Source: Bilifractor porci
Lineage (GTDB): Bacteria > Bacillota > Clostridia > Lachnospirales > Lachnospiraceae
Assembly (NCBI RefSeq): GCF_009696005.1
Contig: NZ_VUMV01000011.1
Coordinates: 1-51,973 of the forward strand
DNA: 51,973 nucleotides
Direction of reading: 5' to 3'
Shown: positions 32,763-41,926 of the stretch, one piece after another
Layout: every line of letters begins with the position of its first letter
How positions within the stretch are numbered: the first letter of the stretch is position 1
Notes under the pieces: model-generated
Databases searched by the model: none
Told to the model about the DNA's origin: nothing
The model's input: the letters and a program-made list of their open reading frames with translations, nothing else
Made by a program: the position numbers and the translations under genes

Positions 32763-33935
32763 TCAGGCTTTCAGTTCCTCTCTCCAGATCTGCCCCGTTC
32801 CCGGATACATCTCCCCAAAACCGATATCCTGCACCTCGATCATCATCCGGTGGGCGGACTCAAAGCTGAACCGCAGGTGAAGCCGGTTGGTCTTAGGCGG
32901 CCTCTGGGGCAGTCCCGGAAGCTCCATACGTACTTCCCTCCGGTTCCCCCCGTCCATCCCGGTCAGCGTGAAGGTAAGCTCCGGATCCCCGACCAGCAGG
33001 ATCTCACAGTCCCGTTCCGCCTCATACCAGTTTACGCCGGCACTGATCAGCGGGTAAAACGTCTTTGTCCCCTGCACCGTCATCTGCATGCCGACGTTGT
33101 TCCGGATCAGTTCATCTCCCAGGTACAGATAGCCGGCCAGCCGTCTCTCCACCGTCTTTTCTCTTGCGCCGCAGCAGGCTCCCCTGGCAAAAAGGTTGTC
33201 TACCACAAAAACCTTCCTGCCTCCCTTGCAGAGCAGGGCGGTGGAGCGGCTCATAGCCGTCTTGTCGAAGGTTTCCCCCATCAGGAAAACAGAGGAGTAC
33301 AGATTCTGCCGCAGGGAGTCATCCACCATCCGGCAGAACTGGCTGTCCCAGACCGAGGGGTCTCCATTCAGATGAACCGTCATGCCGCTTTCCACGGTTA
33401 CCGTAACCGGTCTGGTCATGTGGTTGGACGAAAGCGAACAGAAGCTCACATCCCTGTCTTGAAACAGGAAAAAGCCCACATTTCTGGACCAGAGTTCCTT
33501 TTTCTGGTAAAGGGTGTGATAGTAAAAGCTCTCCTTGTAATCCTGCAGGAATGCCCGGCTACTGTCCAGCTCCAAGCGCTCATAGACGCCTTGGATCAGA
33601 TTGACCAGCGCCCGGGACAGAACCGGAACCGTAATCATCATGCCGGATACCTGGCTTCCGGGATCCTCCAGCCCAAGAGTGGCAAGAGCCTGCCGCAGCA
33701 TTCCGGCCGTTTTATCCGCCAGGATCTCCTGCTCCTGCCGCACGCTCTCTGCGTCCTCGTAAAGATTATCCCCTACCTGCTTCTCACAGGCATCCAGAAC
33801 TTCCCGGAAGGAGATTTCCTCATTTCCGGCTTTCAGGGGAGCCGTACCGGAATCTCCACGCTCCGTGTCAAAGTAACACAGCTGGGGAGCCGTCCTGTTC
33901 AAGTCAATCCCGACTATGAGATTGTGTACACGCAT
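32763..33935 (-). CDS. DUF5716-type protein (actin/Hsp70-fold-like)
   Basis: Starting at ATG 33935 behind GGAGG gives 390 residues. The N-terminus HNLIVGIDLNRTAPQLCYFD resembles the first phosphate loop of actin/Hsp70-type ATPases. Other conserved-looking blocks are MMITVPVLSRALVNLI and VFLMGETFDKT. The function is not established. It sits between the TPR protein and the large DUF5717 protein in one operon, which suggests a complex (inference). The family name is from pattern memory. Confidence 0.75.
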   Translation of the reverse strand: MRVHNLIVGIDLNRTAPQLCYFDTERGDSGTAPLKAGNEEISFREVLDACEKQVGDNLYEDAESVRQEQEILADKTAGMLRQALATLGLEDPGSQVSGMMITVPVLSRALVNLIQGVYERLELDSSRAFLQDYKESFYYHTLYQKKELWSRNVGFFLFQDRDVSFCSLSSNHMTRPVTVTVESGMTVHLNGDPSVWDSQFCRMVDDSLRQNLYSSVFLMGETFDKTAMSRSTALLCKGGRKVFVVDNLFARGACCGAREKTVERRLAGYLYLGDELIRNNVGMQMTVQGTKTFYPLISAGVNWYEAERDCEILLVGDPELTFTLTGMDGGNRREVRMELPGLPQRPPKTNRLHLRFSFESAHRMMIEVQDIGFGEMYPGTGQIWREELKA

Positions 33936-33974
33936 ACTCTGCCTCCTGCTTCCTCTCCGGCGCGCCCGGAACAA

Positions 33975-36900
33975 TCATTCCATCAGTGGGAGCAGCTTCC
34001 GGACGTATGCATCCTGACTCTGATACTGCCGCAGTGTCCTTGTAAGCTCCGCCTGGTTTCCTTCTGCTCTTGCCTCCAGCATGTGGTTCAGCAGCTTGTA
34101 CCGGGTAATGCCCCCGGTATCCATCCCGACCAGGGAAACCTGATAGCTATCCGTCTTACGGATTTCTCCGTGTTCCAGAATACTGAGGTAATAGGTCAGC
34201 GTCTCTCCGTAGAAAAGAAGAAACTCCCGAACAAAAATCCCTCTGTAGACATTTCGCATCGGCTCTGAGATCCAGCCGCTGTCCCCGCCGTTCTGTTCCT
34301 GCAGGCGGTAATGCAGAATCACCCGGCTGTCCGGACGAAACTGTTCCTCTACAAAAACCTTATCCTCGATCTGATAGGCCTGGATCAGCTTCTGGGGCAG
34401 TCTGCCGAAAAACTCAAAGCGCATCCCGTTCTCATCCATTTCACGAAGCAGCTGCTCCGCAATTTTTTCCTGTGTCTCTGTCAGAGGGTTTTTCTGACCC
34501 GCTGCCGTATTCCCGGTTCCCGGCAGCTCTTCCGCATGCCCTGCTGTTCCGCCCGCATCTTCCGGGGATTCTTTCTCCTTGTCCGGCGCATCTGCCGTTC
34601 CGTCCGCAGCCGCGGCAGAACCGGCTGCACCTTGCGGGGATTCTTTCTCCTTGTCCGGCGCATCTGCCATTCCGTCCGCGCAGAGCTCCGAATAGTGCCG
34701 GAGCAGCGCAAGCCTGCAGACAATGTCCAGCTGTTCTCCCTGCAGAATCTGCTGCTCGATCCCGGAGAAAGCAAGCTCCGGCGTTTTTCTTCCGCCCAGA
34801 AAATACCAGGATGCCAGATAGGTCAGAAAAGCCTGGATAACCCTGCGGCTTCCCTGCTGTCGGATATAAGCCCCCAGGATTTCTTCCCCGCACTCCGGAA
34901 ACTGCCGGGATGCCATAGAGCGGAGCAGGATTCTCTCTTCCAGGGTATAGGTATCCAGCTGGAAGCCCTCCGCGCGCCTCCACAAACGGCAGAGATGCCG
35001 GATGGAACCATCGTAATAATCCCGGAGATAAATCAGAATGACGTCATCATATTTATCCTTGGAAAAGACCTGCCAGGCCAGACTGACCAGAACCGGATTT
35101 TCTTCAAAATCATTCTGAAGAATCAGCCGGCTGGTGAGTTTCAGAAGCTGATCCGCGGGAATGCCCTCCGCCCCGTATTTTTCTACAATCCGGAAGGCGT
35201 CCTGATACCTTCCGTCACGGATCAGAATGGAAACGGTTCCCGCTTTATCCGCGGAGGCATAGGCTTCCACTTCCTTCGTCGGAACCGCCGACCTGCTGTC
35301 CTCCGTGGGGTGATGCAGATAAAACTCCACCAGCTTTCTGCGGATAATATTCCGGTACTCATCCGTGAAGGCCTCGTTTTGGACTGCTTTTCTGTAATCC
35401 TCCACACTGGCGCTGTTCACATCCATTTGAAAGGCCTTTTCCCTGCACAGATAAAGCTCCAGGCCGGCGTTCTCCGCGCCCATGGAAAGACATTGCCTGG
35501 CACTTTCCCTCTCATCCATCAGGGGCTCCGCCGAATACCGGACCGTTGTGCCGAAACGGCGGTGTCTGTCATCCTCCAGAAGAATGCAGGCGTCTTCCGA
35601 ATAGATTCTGGGATATGCCACGCCGTCGCGGCAGGGATAGCACTGTTCTTCCTTCAGGGCATTATGGGTGACCACAACCTGGCGGATCCTCCGGTCCGCT
35701 GTTATCAGCCTCCTGGCAAACATCACATCCACCAGCTGTTCCGCCTGTTCTCTGGAATCCGGCGTCCGGAAAAATTCCCGGTACAGGACCGCATAATCCC
35801 GGTTAATCCGTCCCCTGGCCAGGGACATCTCCGCGAATTCCTTCATATTTCTGCTGTAATTCTCATAACTGGTGAAATCCTCCTCCTTGTGGAGAATGAC
35901 ACTGGCATACAGCCTCGCCCGTTTTTTCTCTCCGAGCGTATTGTTGGTGGCAAAATACATAAGAACCGGAAGCGGCAGCGAAACAGAGGCCGGTTTGTCA
36001 CAGGTCTCCATGTAATATTCATACAGCCGGGTAATGCGGATCTCCGCTTCCACTGCCCTGGCAAACCACGGAAAGCATTCCTTCCGGAGAGGATCACCCT
36101 TAATCAGCTGCTTGCAGATTGCTTCCAGAACGTCCGGGGAAGGATATTTCTCATAACCACTGGTAAGAATCCTCGTTACCGGAGCACTGAAATGCTTGCT
36201 GTTTCCGCTGAGAAACGCTGTCCGGAGAAGAAGTCCCTCCGTCAGCATCTGATACCTCTGTGCAAAGCAGAGCACCTGCAGCATAAAGGGCGACAGCCGC
36301 CGCAGCAGGGACTCTTCCTGCTTCAGAATATTCCAGGCCTCCAGATACAGGAACGGGCTGGTGCAGCCGGCATTAAAACACGCCTCCAGCTGGGCCAACT
36401 GGTCCGCGCGGGAAAACTCCTCGGCATGAATCTCCTTCTGCAACAGATGCAGAATGACATAGCTGTTCGGCTGACGCTCCAGATACCGCTGCAGCGTGCC
36501 GGTGATATTGTTTTTTTCCGCAGGAAGCAGGCCTGCCGCCTTTGCGAGAGAGAGGTAAATCGCTCTCTCCTCCCGGTTTTTCAGCTTGATCTTCCCGTCC
36601 TTCACCGGCCAGAGGTTTTCCAGCACCCCGGTATTATCTTCCCTGGAAAGATCCAGGTAGGCCGCGTAGAGCAAGGCAAGAGAATCCTCCGGATCCGCCT
36701 CCCGCATGTCGTGAACCGTCATCGCGGCGCTTTCCTGCCAGGTGTGGTAATCCAGCCGGTGGAGCAGAAGCCCCAGATAATCCCGCAGCAGCCAGGATAT
36801 CCTGCGGTTTCTGACCGCGTCCGGGCGGATCTGCGCCTCCCCGTGGCGGGAGACCTCCACCTGATACTCCAGCGTCTGATGAACACTGCGGAGCACAATT

Positions 36901-37703
36901 TTTCCGAACTGCCTGCCTTCCCCGATTTTATCCGCATGTACGATGTATTCCAGCCCGTATACACGGCCGATAAAATCCTCGGTGGTAATAGTTTTCTTTT
37001 CCACCTCCAGGAAATCGCACTCCGTCTCCACCTCGATGCGCACATATCCCCAGGTACTCCGGTACAGATAGAGCGTGTCCTTCTGAGATGCCTCCAGATG
37101 AAACACACCCTTCTGCTGCTTATCCAACGAGAGAACAACCGGCTCCTTTTTTCCGGTAGAAACCAGAAATTCCTCCAGATGCTGATACGTGACCGGATTG
37201 TGGGACATTCCCTTGTAGAATGCGGTATACGGCCTGTTTTTTCCGTTCAGGATACGGGAAAACTCCGGATTGGTAAACAGGCGGAAGCCTTCCCTGAGGC
37301 TCTTCTGGCAGACCTTCGCGAAATCTTCCAGCGTCTGCACCTCCGGATCAAAGCTGTCCTGCCCTTCCACAGAAATTTCCGCGCAGACAGAGACCACCTT
37401 TTCCCCCAGGCAGGAAATGATCGTCACCGCCCCCTCAAAGCTCTCCCCCGGCTTCCATCCGGTCAGATCCACGGTTCCGGAGAGCCTGCAGTTTTCCCCT
37501 TCAAAATCCGCGGAATCCAGTCGGATTCTTGGCTCATCCGAGGCGGCAAGACCATGAATCCTGCTTCCGTCCGAAGCCGAGACAAAAAACGTAAACGTCC
37601 CTGTCTCTCCCTCCGGAACCGTAAGCCGGATTCTCTCCTCCGAAAGCACAAGCTCCGGAAGGTCGTAAACAAACCCAATAGTTGTCCCCTCTTGCTTCGC
37701 CAT
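33975..37703 (-). CDS. DUF5717-type large protein
   Basis: The ATG at 37703 (MAKQEGTTIGF) follows AGAGGGG and gives 1242 residues. There is no signal peptide or membrane helix. Residues 1-320 look beta-rich (repeated TLYLYRSTWGYVRIEVETE-like strands). Residues 320-1000 look helical with repeat-like units. Residues about 1030-1085 hold a low-complexity linker containing two copies of ADAPDKEKESP, encoded by a 72-bp-offset DNA repeat. The C-terminus is again beta-rich. Function is unknown. It heads a three-gene operon with DUF5716 and the TPR protein. Confidence 0.8.
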   Translation of the reverse strand: MAKQEGTTIGFVYDLPELVLSEERIRLTVPEGETGTFTFFVSASDGSRIHGLAASDEPRIRLDSADFEGENCRLSGTVDLTGWKPGESFEGAVTIISCLGEKVVSVCAEISVEGQDSFDPEVQTLEDFAKVCQKSLREGFRLFTNPEFSRILNGKNRPYTAFYKGMSHNPVTYQHLEEFLVSTGKKEPVVLSLDKQQKGVFHLEASQKDTLYLYRSTWGYVRIEVETECDFLEVEKKTITTEDFIGRVYGLEYIVHADKIGEGRQFGKIVLRSVHQTLEYQVEVSRHGEAQIRPDAVRNRRISWLLRDYLGLLLHRLDYHTWQESAAMTVHDMREADPEDSLALLYAAYLDLSREDNTGVLENLWPVKDGKIKLKNREERAIYLSLAKAAGLLPAEKNNITGTLQRYLERQPNSYVILHLLQKEIHAEEFSRADQLAQLEACFNAGCTSPFLYLEAWNILKQEESLLRRLSPFMLQVLCFAQRYQMLTEGLLLRTAFLSGNSKHFSAPVTRILTSGYEKYPSPDVLEAICKQLIKGDPLRKECFPWFARAVEAEIRITRLYEYYMETCDKPASVSLPLPVLMYFATNNTLGEKKRARLYASVILHKEEDFTSYENYSRNMKEFAEMSLARGRINRDYAVLYREFFRTPDSREQAEQLVDVMFARRLITADRRIRQVVVTHNALKEEQCYPCRDGVAYPRIYSEDACILLEDDRHRRFGTTVRYSAEPLMDERESARQCLSMGAENAGLELYLCREKAFQMDVNSASVEDYRKAVQNEAFTDEYRNIIRRKLVEFYLHHPTEDSRSAVPTKEVEAYASADKAGTVSILIRDGRYQDAFRIVEKYGAEGIPADQLLKLTSRLILQNDFEENPVLVSLAWQVFSKDKYDDVILIYLRDYYDGSIRHLCRLWRRAEGFQLDTYTLEERILLRSMASRQFPECGEEILGAYIRQQGSRRVIQAFLTYLASWYFLGGRKTPELAFSGIEQQILQGEQLDIVCRLALLRHYSELCADGMADAPDKEKESPQGAAGSAAAADGTADAPDKEKESPEDAGGTAGHAEELPGTGNTAAGQKNPLTETQEKIAEQLLREMDENGMRFEFFGRLPQKLIQAYQIEDKVFVEEQFRPDSRVILHYRLQEQNGGDSGWISEPMRNVYRGIFVREFLLFYGETLTYYLSILEHGEIRKTDSYQVSLVGMDTGGITRYKLLNHMLEARAEGNQAELTRTLRQYQSQDAYVRKLLPLME
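34564..34679. repeat. 44-bp tandem repeat inside the DUF5717 gene
   Basis: 34564-34607 and 34636-34679 are identical except for one base, 72 bp (24 codons) apart. The unit is in frame and encodes the ADAPDKEKESP linker, so copy number could vary without breaking the gene. Confidence 0.85.
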
Positions 37704-37751
37704 GTATAACCCCTCTTGACTGAAAACCACAGCCGAATTAGACTGAAAATA

Positions 37752-37780
37752 ATTATACCCCACAAGTTAGGCGGATGCAA
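37752..37780 (-). promoter_or_regulatory. promoter of the DUF5717 operon
   Basis: Minus-strand TTGCAT (37780-37775), a 17-bp spacer and TATAAT (37757-37752), about 40 bp before the start codon, divergent from the aminotransferase gene. Confidence 0.7.
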
Positions 37781-37803
37781 ACAAGGGAAAAGAGGTAATC
37801 CAA

Positions 37804-38922
37804 ATGCAGCTGGTATTAAAACACAAAGACCATTTTCACGGCAGCGACCTGGAAAAAATAGAAGAGATCTACGGGATCAAAAAGGAAAAAATTGTCAGCT
37901 TCTCGGCCAACATCAACCCGCTTGGTATATCCGGAAAACTGCGCCGCTCTCTCAGTGAGCAGCTGGACGCCATTACCACCTATCCGGACAGGGAATACAA
38001 GGAGCTTCGGAAGTGCATCGCCGCCTACGCGGGTACACAGCCGGAAAACGTCGTGGTCGGCAACGGATCCACCGAGCTGATCTCCCTGGTTATCCAGTCC
38101 GAACAGCCGAAAAAAGCAATGATTCTCGGCCCGTCCTATTCAGAGTACGAGCGGGAAATCACTCTCACGGGGGGACACACGCTTTACTACCCTCTGCAGG
38201 AAAGCAGGGATTTTCAGATGGATGTTTCGGACTTCTGCTCCCATCTGACCGATGACCTGGATCTCCTGATCCTGTGCAATCCGAACAACCCCACCTCCAC
38301 TTCCATCTGCCGCGACGATATGCGCGTCATCCTGGACGCCTGTCTGCAGCACGGGATTTTTCTGATGGTAGACGAAACCTACGTGGAATTTACGCATCCG
38401 GAGGCAAAAATCTCCTCCGTCCCGCTGACCGGCTACTACTCCAACCTTGCCGTACTGCGCGGCACATCCAAATTCTTCGCGGCGCCCGGTCTGCGGCTGG
38501 GCTATGCCATCACAGGGAATACCGACCTGATCCGCTCCATCAGTGCCAGACAGAATCCCTGGACCATCAGTTCCCTGGCCGAAATTGCCGGACGGCTGAT
38601 GTTTACGGATCAGGAGTATATTGACAAAACCAGGGAGCTGATCAATACCGAGCGGGAACGGATCTGCCGCCGGCTGAAAGAATGGCCGTCCGTAAAAGTC
38701 TACGATCCTACCGCCAATTTTGTCCTGGTAAAAATTCTGCGCGAGGACACAGACGCGGATCTTCTATTCGACCGCTGCATCCGGAAAGGGCTGATGATCC
38801 GCAACTGCTCCACCTTCCCCTTCCTGAGCAGCAAATTTTTCCGCTTCTGTTTCATGACCCCCGAAGAAAATGACCGGCTCCTGGAGGAACTGGACAGCCA
38901 GCTGAATCGTCCGGAATCCTGA
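37804..38922 (+). CDS. PLP-dependent aminotransferase, CobD/HisC-like
   Basis: The 372-residue fold-type I PLP enzyme has the pattern of threonine-phosphate decarboxylase and histidinol-phosphate aminotransferase. It shows INPLG near the start, VGNGSTELI, CNPNNPTS, MVDETYVEF, and the Schiff-base lysine in RGTSKFFAAPGLRLGYA. The C-terminal FFRFCFMTPEEN segment fits the carboxylate-binding arginine. INPLG and overall length favour the CobD group. No cobalamin or histidine genes are adjacent, so the substrate is uncertain. The site is AGAGG before ATG. Confidence 0.85.
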   Translation: MQLVLKHKDHFHGSDLEKIEEIYGIKKEKIVSFSANINPLGISGKLRRSLSEQLDAITTYPDREYKELRKCIAAYAGTQPENVVVGNGSTELISLVIQSEQPKKAMILGPSYSEYEREITLTGGHTLYYPLQESRDFQMDVSDFCSHLTDDLDLLILCNPNNPTSTSICRDDMRVILDACLQHGIFLMVDETYVEFTHPEAKISSVPLTGYYSNLAVLRGTSKFFAAPGLRLGYAITGNTDLIRSISARQNPWTISSLAEIAGRLMFTDQEYIDKTRELINTERERICRRLKEWPSVKVYDPTANFVLVKILREDTDADLLFDRCIRKGLMIRNCSTFPFLSSKFFRFCFMTPEENDRLLEELDSQLNRPES

Positions 38923-38997
38923 AACAGTCCTTTTGGTCTATTCACATCCGCAGGGGAGAGCTGCTCCGCATGGCAAAACCGTCCAATAAGGCTCTTG

Positions 38998-40476
38998 TCA
39001 TTTTTTCTGGCAGGCCCTGCGGATTTCCTCTGTGACAATCTTCAGCGCTTTGATCCTGGCATATTTCTTATCATTGGATTCCAGAATATGCCAGGGCGCA
39101 AAGGCTGTGCTGGTTTTCTGCAGCATCTCATTGACCGCCGTCTCATACTGATCCCACTTCTCCCGGTTTCTCCAGTCCTCGTCCGTGATCTTCCACTGTT
39201 TTTCCGGCGTATTCTGCCTCTCGGTGAACCGTTCCAGCTGCGTCTGCTTATCAATCTGCACCCAGAACTTAATGACGACAGCGCCCCATTCGGTCAGCTC
39301 CCGCTCAAACTCATTGATCTCGTTATAGGCTCTCTGCCAGTCATTTTCACTGCAGAAGCCTTCCAGGCGTTCCACCATCACCCGGCCGTACCAGGTCCGG
39401 TCGAAAATTGCGATATGCCCTGTTTTCGGAAGCCTTGTCCAGAAACGCCAAAGAAAATGGCGTGCCTTTTCATGCGGTTCCGGACTGGCAATCGGATGCA
39501 CCTCATACCCTCTCGGATCCAGGGCGCCCGCGATTCTTTTAATATTTCCTCCCTTTCCGGCCGCGTCCCAGCCTTCGTAAGCGATAATAACAGGAATCTT
39601 CTTCCGGTAGAGCCTGTAGTGCAGCTCCAGAAGTTCCGCCTGCAGGCGGTCCAGTTCCTTTTTGTACGCTTCCTCCGCCATGGTCTTGTCATCCAGCGTG
39701 ACATCCGCAAGCTTCGGCATGGGAACCAGCGGAAACGTATTCTGAAGCACGGGAACCGCCAGCGCCTGATTTTTCAGGGCCGTCTCGATTCCCTGGTTCA
39801 GAAATCTCAGGACCTGCAGCTCCGCCCATTTTCTGTTCTTCGCGTCAATGATATACCAGGGCGATGTAGACCGGTTGGTATCTGTCAGATACCGGTCATA
39901 CGCATCCAGATATTTATCATAATATTTATTTTCGTGGAGATCCTTCTCCGCTACGCGCCAGCTGGTATTCTCGTCGGCCTTAAGCGCTTCCAGCCGCTTT
40001 TTCTGCTCCTTTCTTCCAATCTGGAAAAAGAATTTCATAATCAGATATCCGTTGTCTGTCAGGGAACGCTCTGCTGTCGTAATGCTGCGTATTCTGCGGC
40101 GGTACATCTCTTCGTCCAGCGTTCCGTTCATTCTGCCGCAGACAATCTCTTCCATCCAGTAGCTGTCGAAAAAGGTGAACTTTCCCGCTTCCGGAATATC
40201 CAGCAGATACCGGTACAGGAAAGGATATCTTTTTTCTTCCGCCGTAGGCTCCGCAGTCGTCTTGACCCGGAAAAACCGCGGATCGATATTCTTAATGACC
40301 CGCCCGATCGTACCGCCTTTGCCTGCCGCGCCCCAGCCCTCAAAAATAACCATGACCGGAAGTTTTTTCTCTTTAATCTTCAGCTGATAAACGCCCAGCT
40401 TATCCTGTGCGGCCGCCAGCTCCTCTTTCAGCTGCTCTTCCTCCGGCGGAACGGCCTTGACAAAATCCTTCAGCAT
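38998..40476 (-). CDS. pap: polyphosphate:AMP phosphotransferase (two-domain PPK2)
   Basis: Started at ATG 40476 behind GGGAGGGG, the protein has 492 residues and two PPK2 domains. Both have Walker A loops (FEGWGAAGKGGTIGR early, YEGWDAAGKGGNIKR near residue 285). Only the second has the canonical DRTWYGR lid motif. The first has FFDSYWMEE instead, so the C-terminal domain is the likely catalytic one. The enzyme makes ADP from AMP and polyphosphate. It is a single-gene unit. Confidence 0.92.
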   Translation of the reverse strand: MLKDFVKAVPPEEEQLKEELAAAQDKLGVYQLKIKEKKLPVMVIFEGWGAAGKGGTIGRVIKNIDPRFFRVKTTAEPTAEEKRYPFLYRYLLDIPEAGKFTFFDSYWMEEIVCGRMNGTLDEEMYRRRIRSITTAERSLTDNGYLIMKFFFQIGRKEQKKRLEALKADENTSWRVAEKDLHENKYYDKYLDAYDRYLTDTNRSTSPWYIIDAKNRKWAELQVLRFLNQGIETALKNQALAVPVLQNTFPLVPMPKLADVTLDDKTMAEEAYKKELDRLQAELLELHYRLYRKKIPVIIAYEGWDAAGKGGNIKRIAGALDPRGYEVHPIASPEPHEKARHFLWRFWTRLPKTGHIAIFDRTWYGRVMVERLEGFCSENDWQRAYNEINEFERELTEWGAVVIKFWVQIDKQTQLERFTERQNTPEKQWKITDEDWRNREKWDQYETAVNEMLQKTSTAFAPWHILESNDKKYARIKALKIVTEEIRRACQKK

Positions 40477-40729
40477 AGCAACCCCTCCCTTCTTGTCGCT
40501 GTACACTGCCGCTGCCTGCTCTGACTGACAGCAGACGCATCCGCTGCTGTCGGATCTGTCCTGTTAAAAATCAATTCGCAGACATGCAATATTTTGTTTA
40601 TACAATTCAGACTTATTATAACCGATGTGTGAAAAAAGAGAAACACAGATTTAACGTGTCGTAAGCAGGAAATCCTCTGCCTCTATTTCTCATCCATACA
40701 AAGTCCTGCCTTTTTTGCAGAATGTGTTG

Positions 40730-40781
40730 CAAAAGTCCTATGACTTTTGCAGTATTTTTCGCAAATGTCATAGGACTTTTG
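40730..40781. repeat. 21-bp inverted repeat between pap and the flavin protein
   Basis: Arms 40730-40750 and 40761-40781 match with one mismatch, around a 10-nt T-rich loop. The left arm also contains an 8-bp palindrome (TGCAAAAG with CTTTTGCA). There is no U-run for either strand, so it looks like a dispersed hairpin element rather than a terminator. Confidence 0.65.
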
Positions 40782-40818
40782 AAGAGATTCCCAAGCGCCA
40801 GATAAGCGCTAAATTTAT

Positions 40819-41301
40819 TTATGATTCCTTGACGATCTTTCCGGTCATCCGCTCTATGGTCATTGCCAGAAGGTTTACCCGGTTTCCGTCTCTCGCTATT
40901 TCTTTTTCGATTGCTTCCTCTGTCGGATAGAATTTTCCGGCAAGCTTCCTGCACTGCTCCAAAACTATACCGTGGTCTGTCACGGTTTCAATCCGGCCAA
41001 GGCAGACCACACTGCATATATTCAGCGCCCATTCCCCTTCTTTTACAAAACCTTCATCCATCACGGTAAAGCAGGCTTTATTGTTCTGTTTCAGCAGGTC
41101 TGCTTTCAGTCCTTCTTTTGCGCCATGAAAATAGAGCTTCCCGTCTTCCGGGTCATAATACTGGTTTAACGGGATGGCATAGGGAAATCCGTTTTCCCCG
41201 TGGAGCGCCAGCACCCCTCTGGGCGCGGACTGAAGGATTTCCAAGCACCTTTCTCTGGATAATTCCTGTTTAAATCTTCTCATTTTGCGAAATTCACTCA
41301 T
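40819..41301 (-). CDS. pyridoxamine 5'-phosphate oxidase-like (NimA type) flavin protein
   Basis: The 160-residue protein has the split-barrel FMN-binding pattern, with GVLALHGENGFPYAIPLNQYY, LYFHGAKEGLKADLL and KACFTVMDE. This is the group of small flavoproteins that includes NimA. It overlaps the niaR stop by 8 nt, so it is translated with the NAD operon. A role in redox or nicotinate-related chemistry is only suggested by context. Confidence 0.85.
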   Translation of the reverse strand: MSEFRKMRRFKQELSRERCLEILQSAPRGVLALHGENGFPYAIPLNQYYDPEDGKLYFHGAKEGLKADLLKQNNKACFTVMDEGFVKEGEWALNICSVVCLGRIETVTDHGIVLEQCRKLAGKFYPTEEAIEKEIARDGNRVNLLAMTIERMTGKIVKES

Positions 41302-41926
41302 TCTTTGCCTTCTCTTTCTGATCGGACCAGAAATCTACCGGTTCATAGTCCTGAAGCTGTGCGAGAAATCCGTGTGCGGCAAGCTCCTGCTGAATAATGT
41401 CCAGCGTTTCCGCACTGTCCGCCGTAACCGTATGATAGTGATATCCTGCTGTGATGTTGGAAAGAGGGGAGCTCTTGCCTCCGGAAATTTCTGTCTGATA
41501 GTGTTTTACGTCCAGACGGGAGCGGATATGCATCGGTGCCCGGATGATCCCGTATACCCTGTGATAGACAAATACATCTTCGATCCTGCCTCCACAGTCC
41601 ACAATAAGGTTCATCTCTTCACATGCCTGCTCCGGTGTATGTCTGACCTTAAACACGCGGCTGACCGCTGCCTGTCCGTTCTGCGACAGAACATAGCCAC
41701 GGGCAGCCGAAAGAATCGGACTTCCCTCGGCTCTCAGAAGGGCAATGTCCTGGACGATCACCTGCCTGCTGACCGAGAACTGTCTGGCAAGCGCCCCGCC
41801 CGAAATCTGCCGGTCGCTTTTTTTCAGCATATTCAGAATGGCCTCGCGGCGTTCCTTTCCTGTCAACAACTCTTCACCTGCCTTACAGACGAACGGCCTC
41901 CCATGCTTATCCTGTTCAGAGCGCAT
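41294..41926 (-). CDS. niaR: NiaR-family NAD biosynthesis repressor
   Basis: The N-terminal winged helix (RREAILNMLKKS, ISGGALARQFSVSRQVIVQDI) is followed by a 3H domain with the conserved histidines in VYHRVYG, HIRSRL and AGYHYHTV. NiaR is a nicotinate-responsive repressor of NAD genes. The ATG at 41926 overlaps nadC by 11 nt but lacks a clear ribosome binding site. A TTG at 41866 behind AGGTGAAGAG would remove 20 residues and start at LTGKERRE, closer to family starts. It is in the nadB-nadC operon, and its expected operator lies ahead of nadB and nadA. Confidence 0.92.
   Translation of the reverse strand: MRSEQDKHGRPFVCKAGEELLTGKERREAILNMLKKSDRQISGGALARQFSVSRQVIVQDIALLRAEGSPILSAARGYVLSQNGQAAVSRVFKVRHTPEQACEEMNLIVDCGGRIEDVFVYHRVYGIIRAPMHIRSRLDVKHYQTEISGGKSSPLSNITAGYHYHTVTADSAETLDIIQQELAAHGFLAQLQDYEPVDFWSDQKEKAKNE

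Noticed and set aside
34311-37709. 1132-codon plus-strand frame opposite the DUF5717 gene
   Set aside because: It is an antisense shadow; it has no start signal and is compositionally explained by the real gene.
40616-40954. 112-codon minus frame overlapping the 21-bp inverted repeat
   Set aside because: It overlaps the well-supported flavin protein in another frame and has no start signal.
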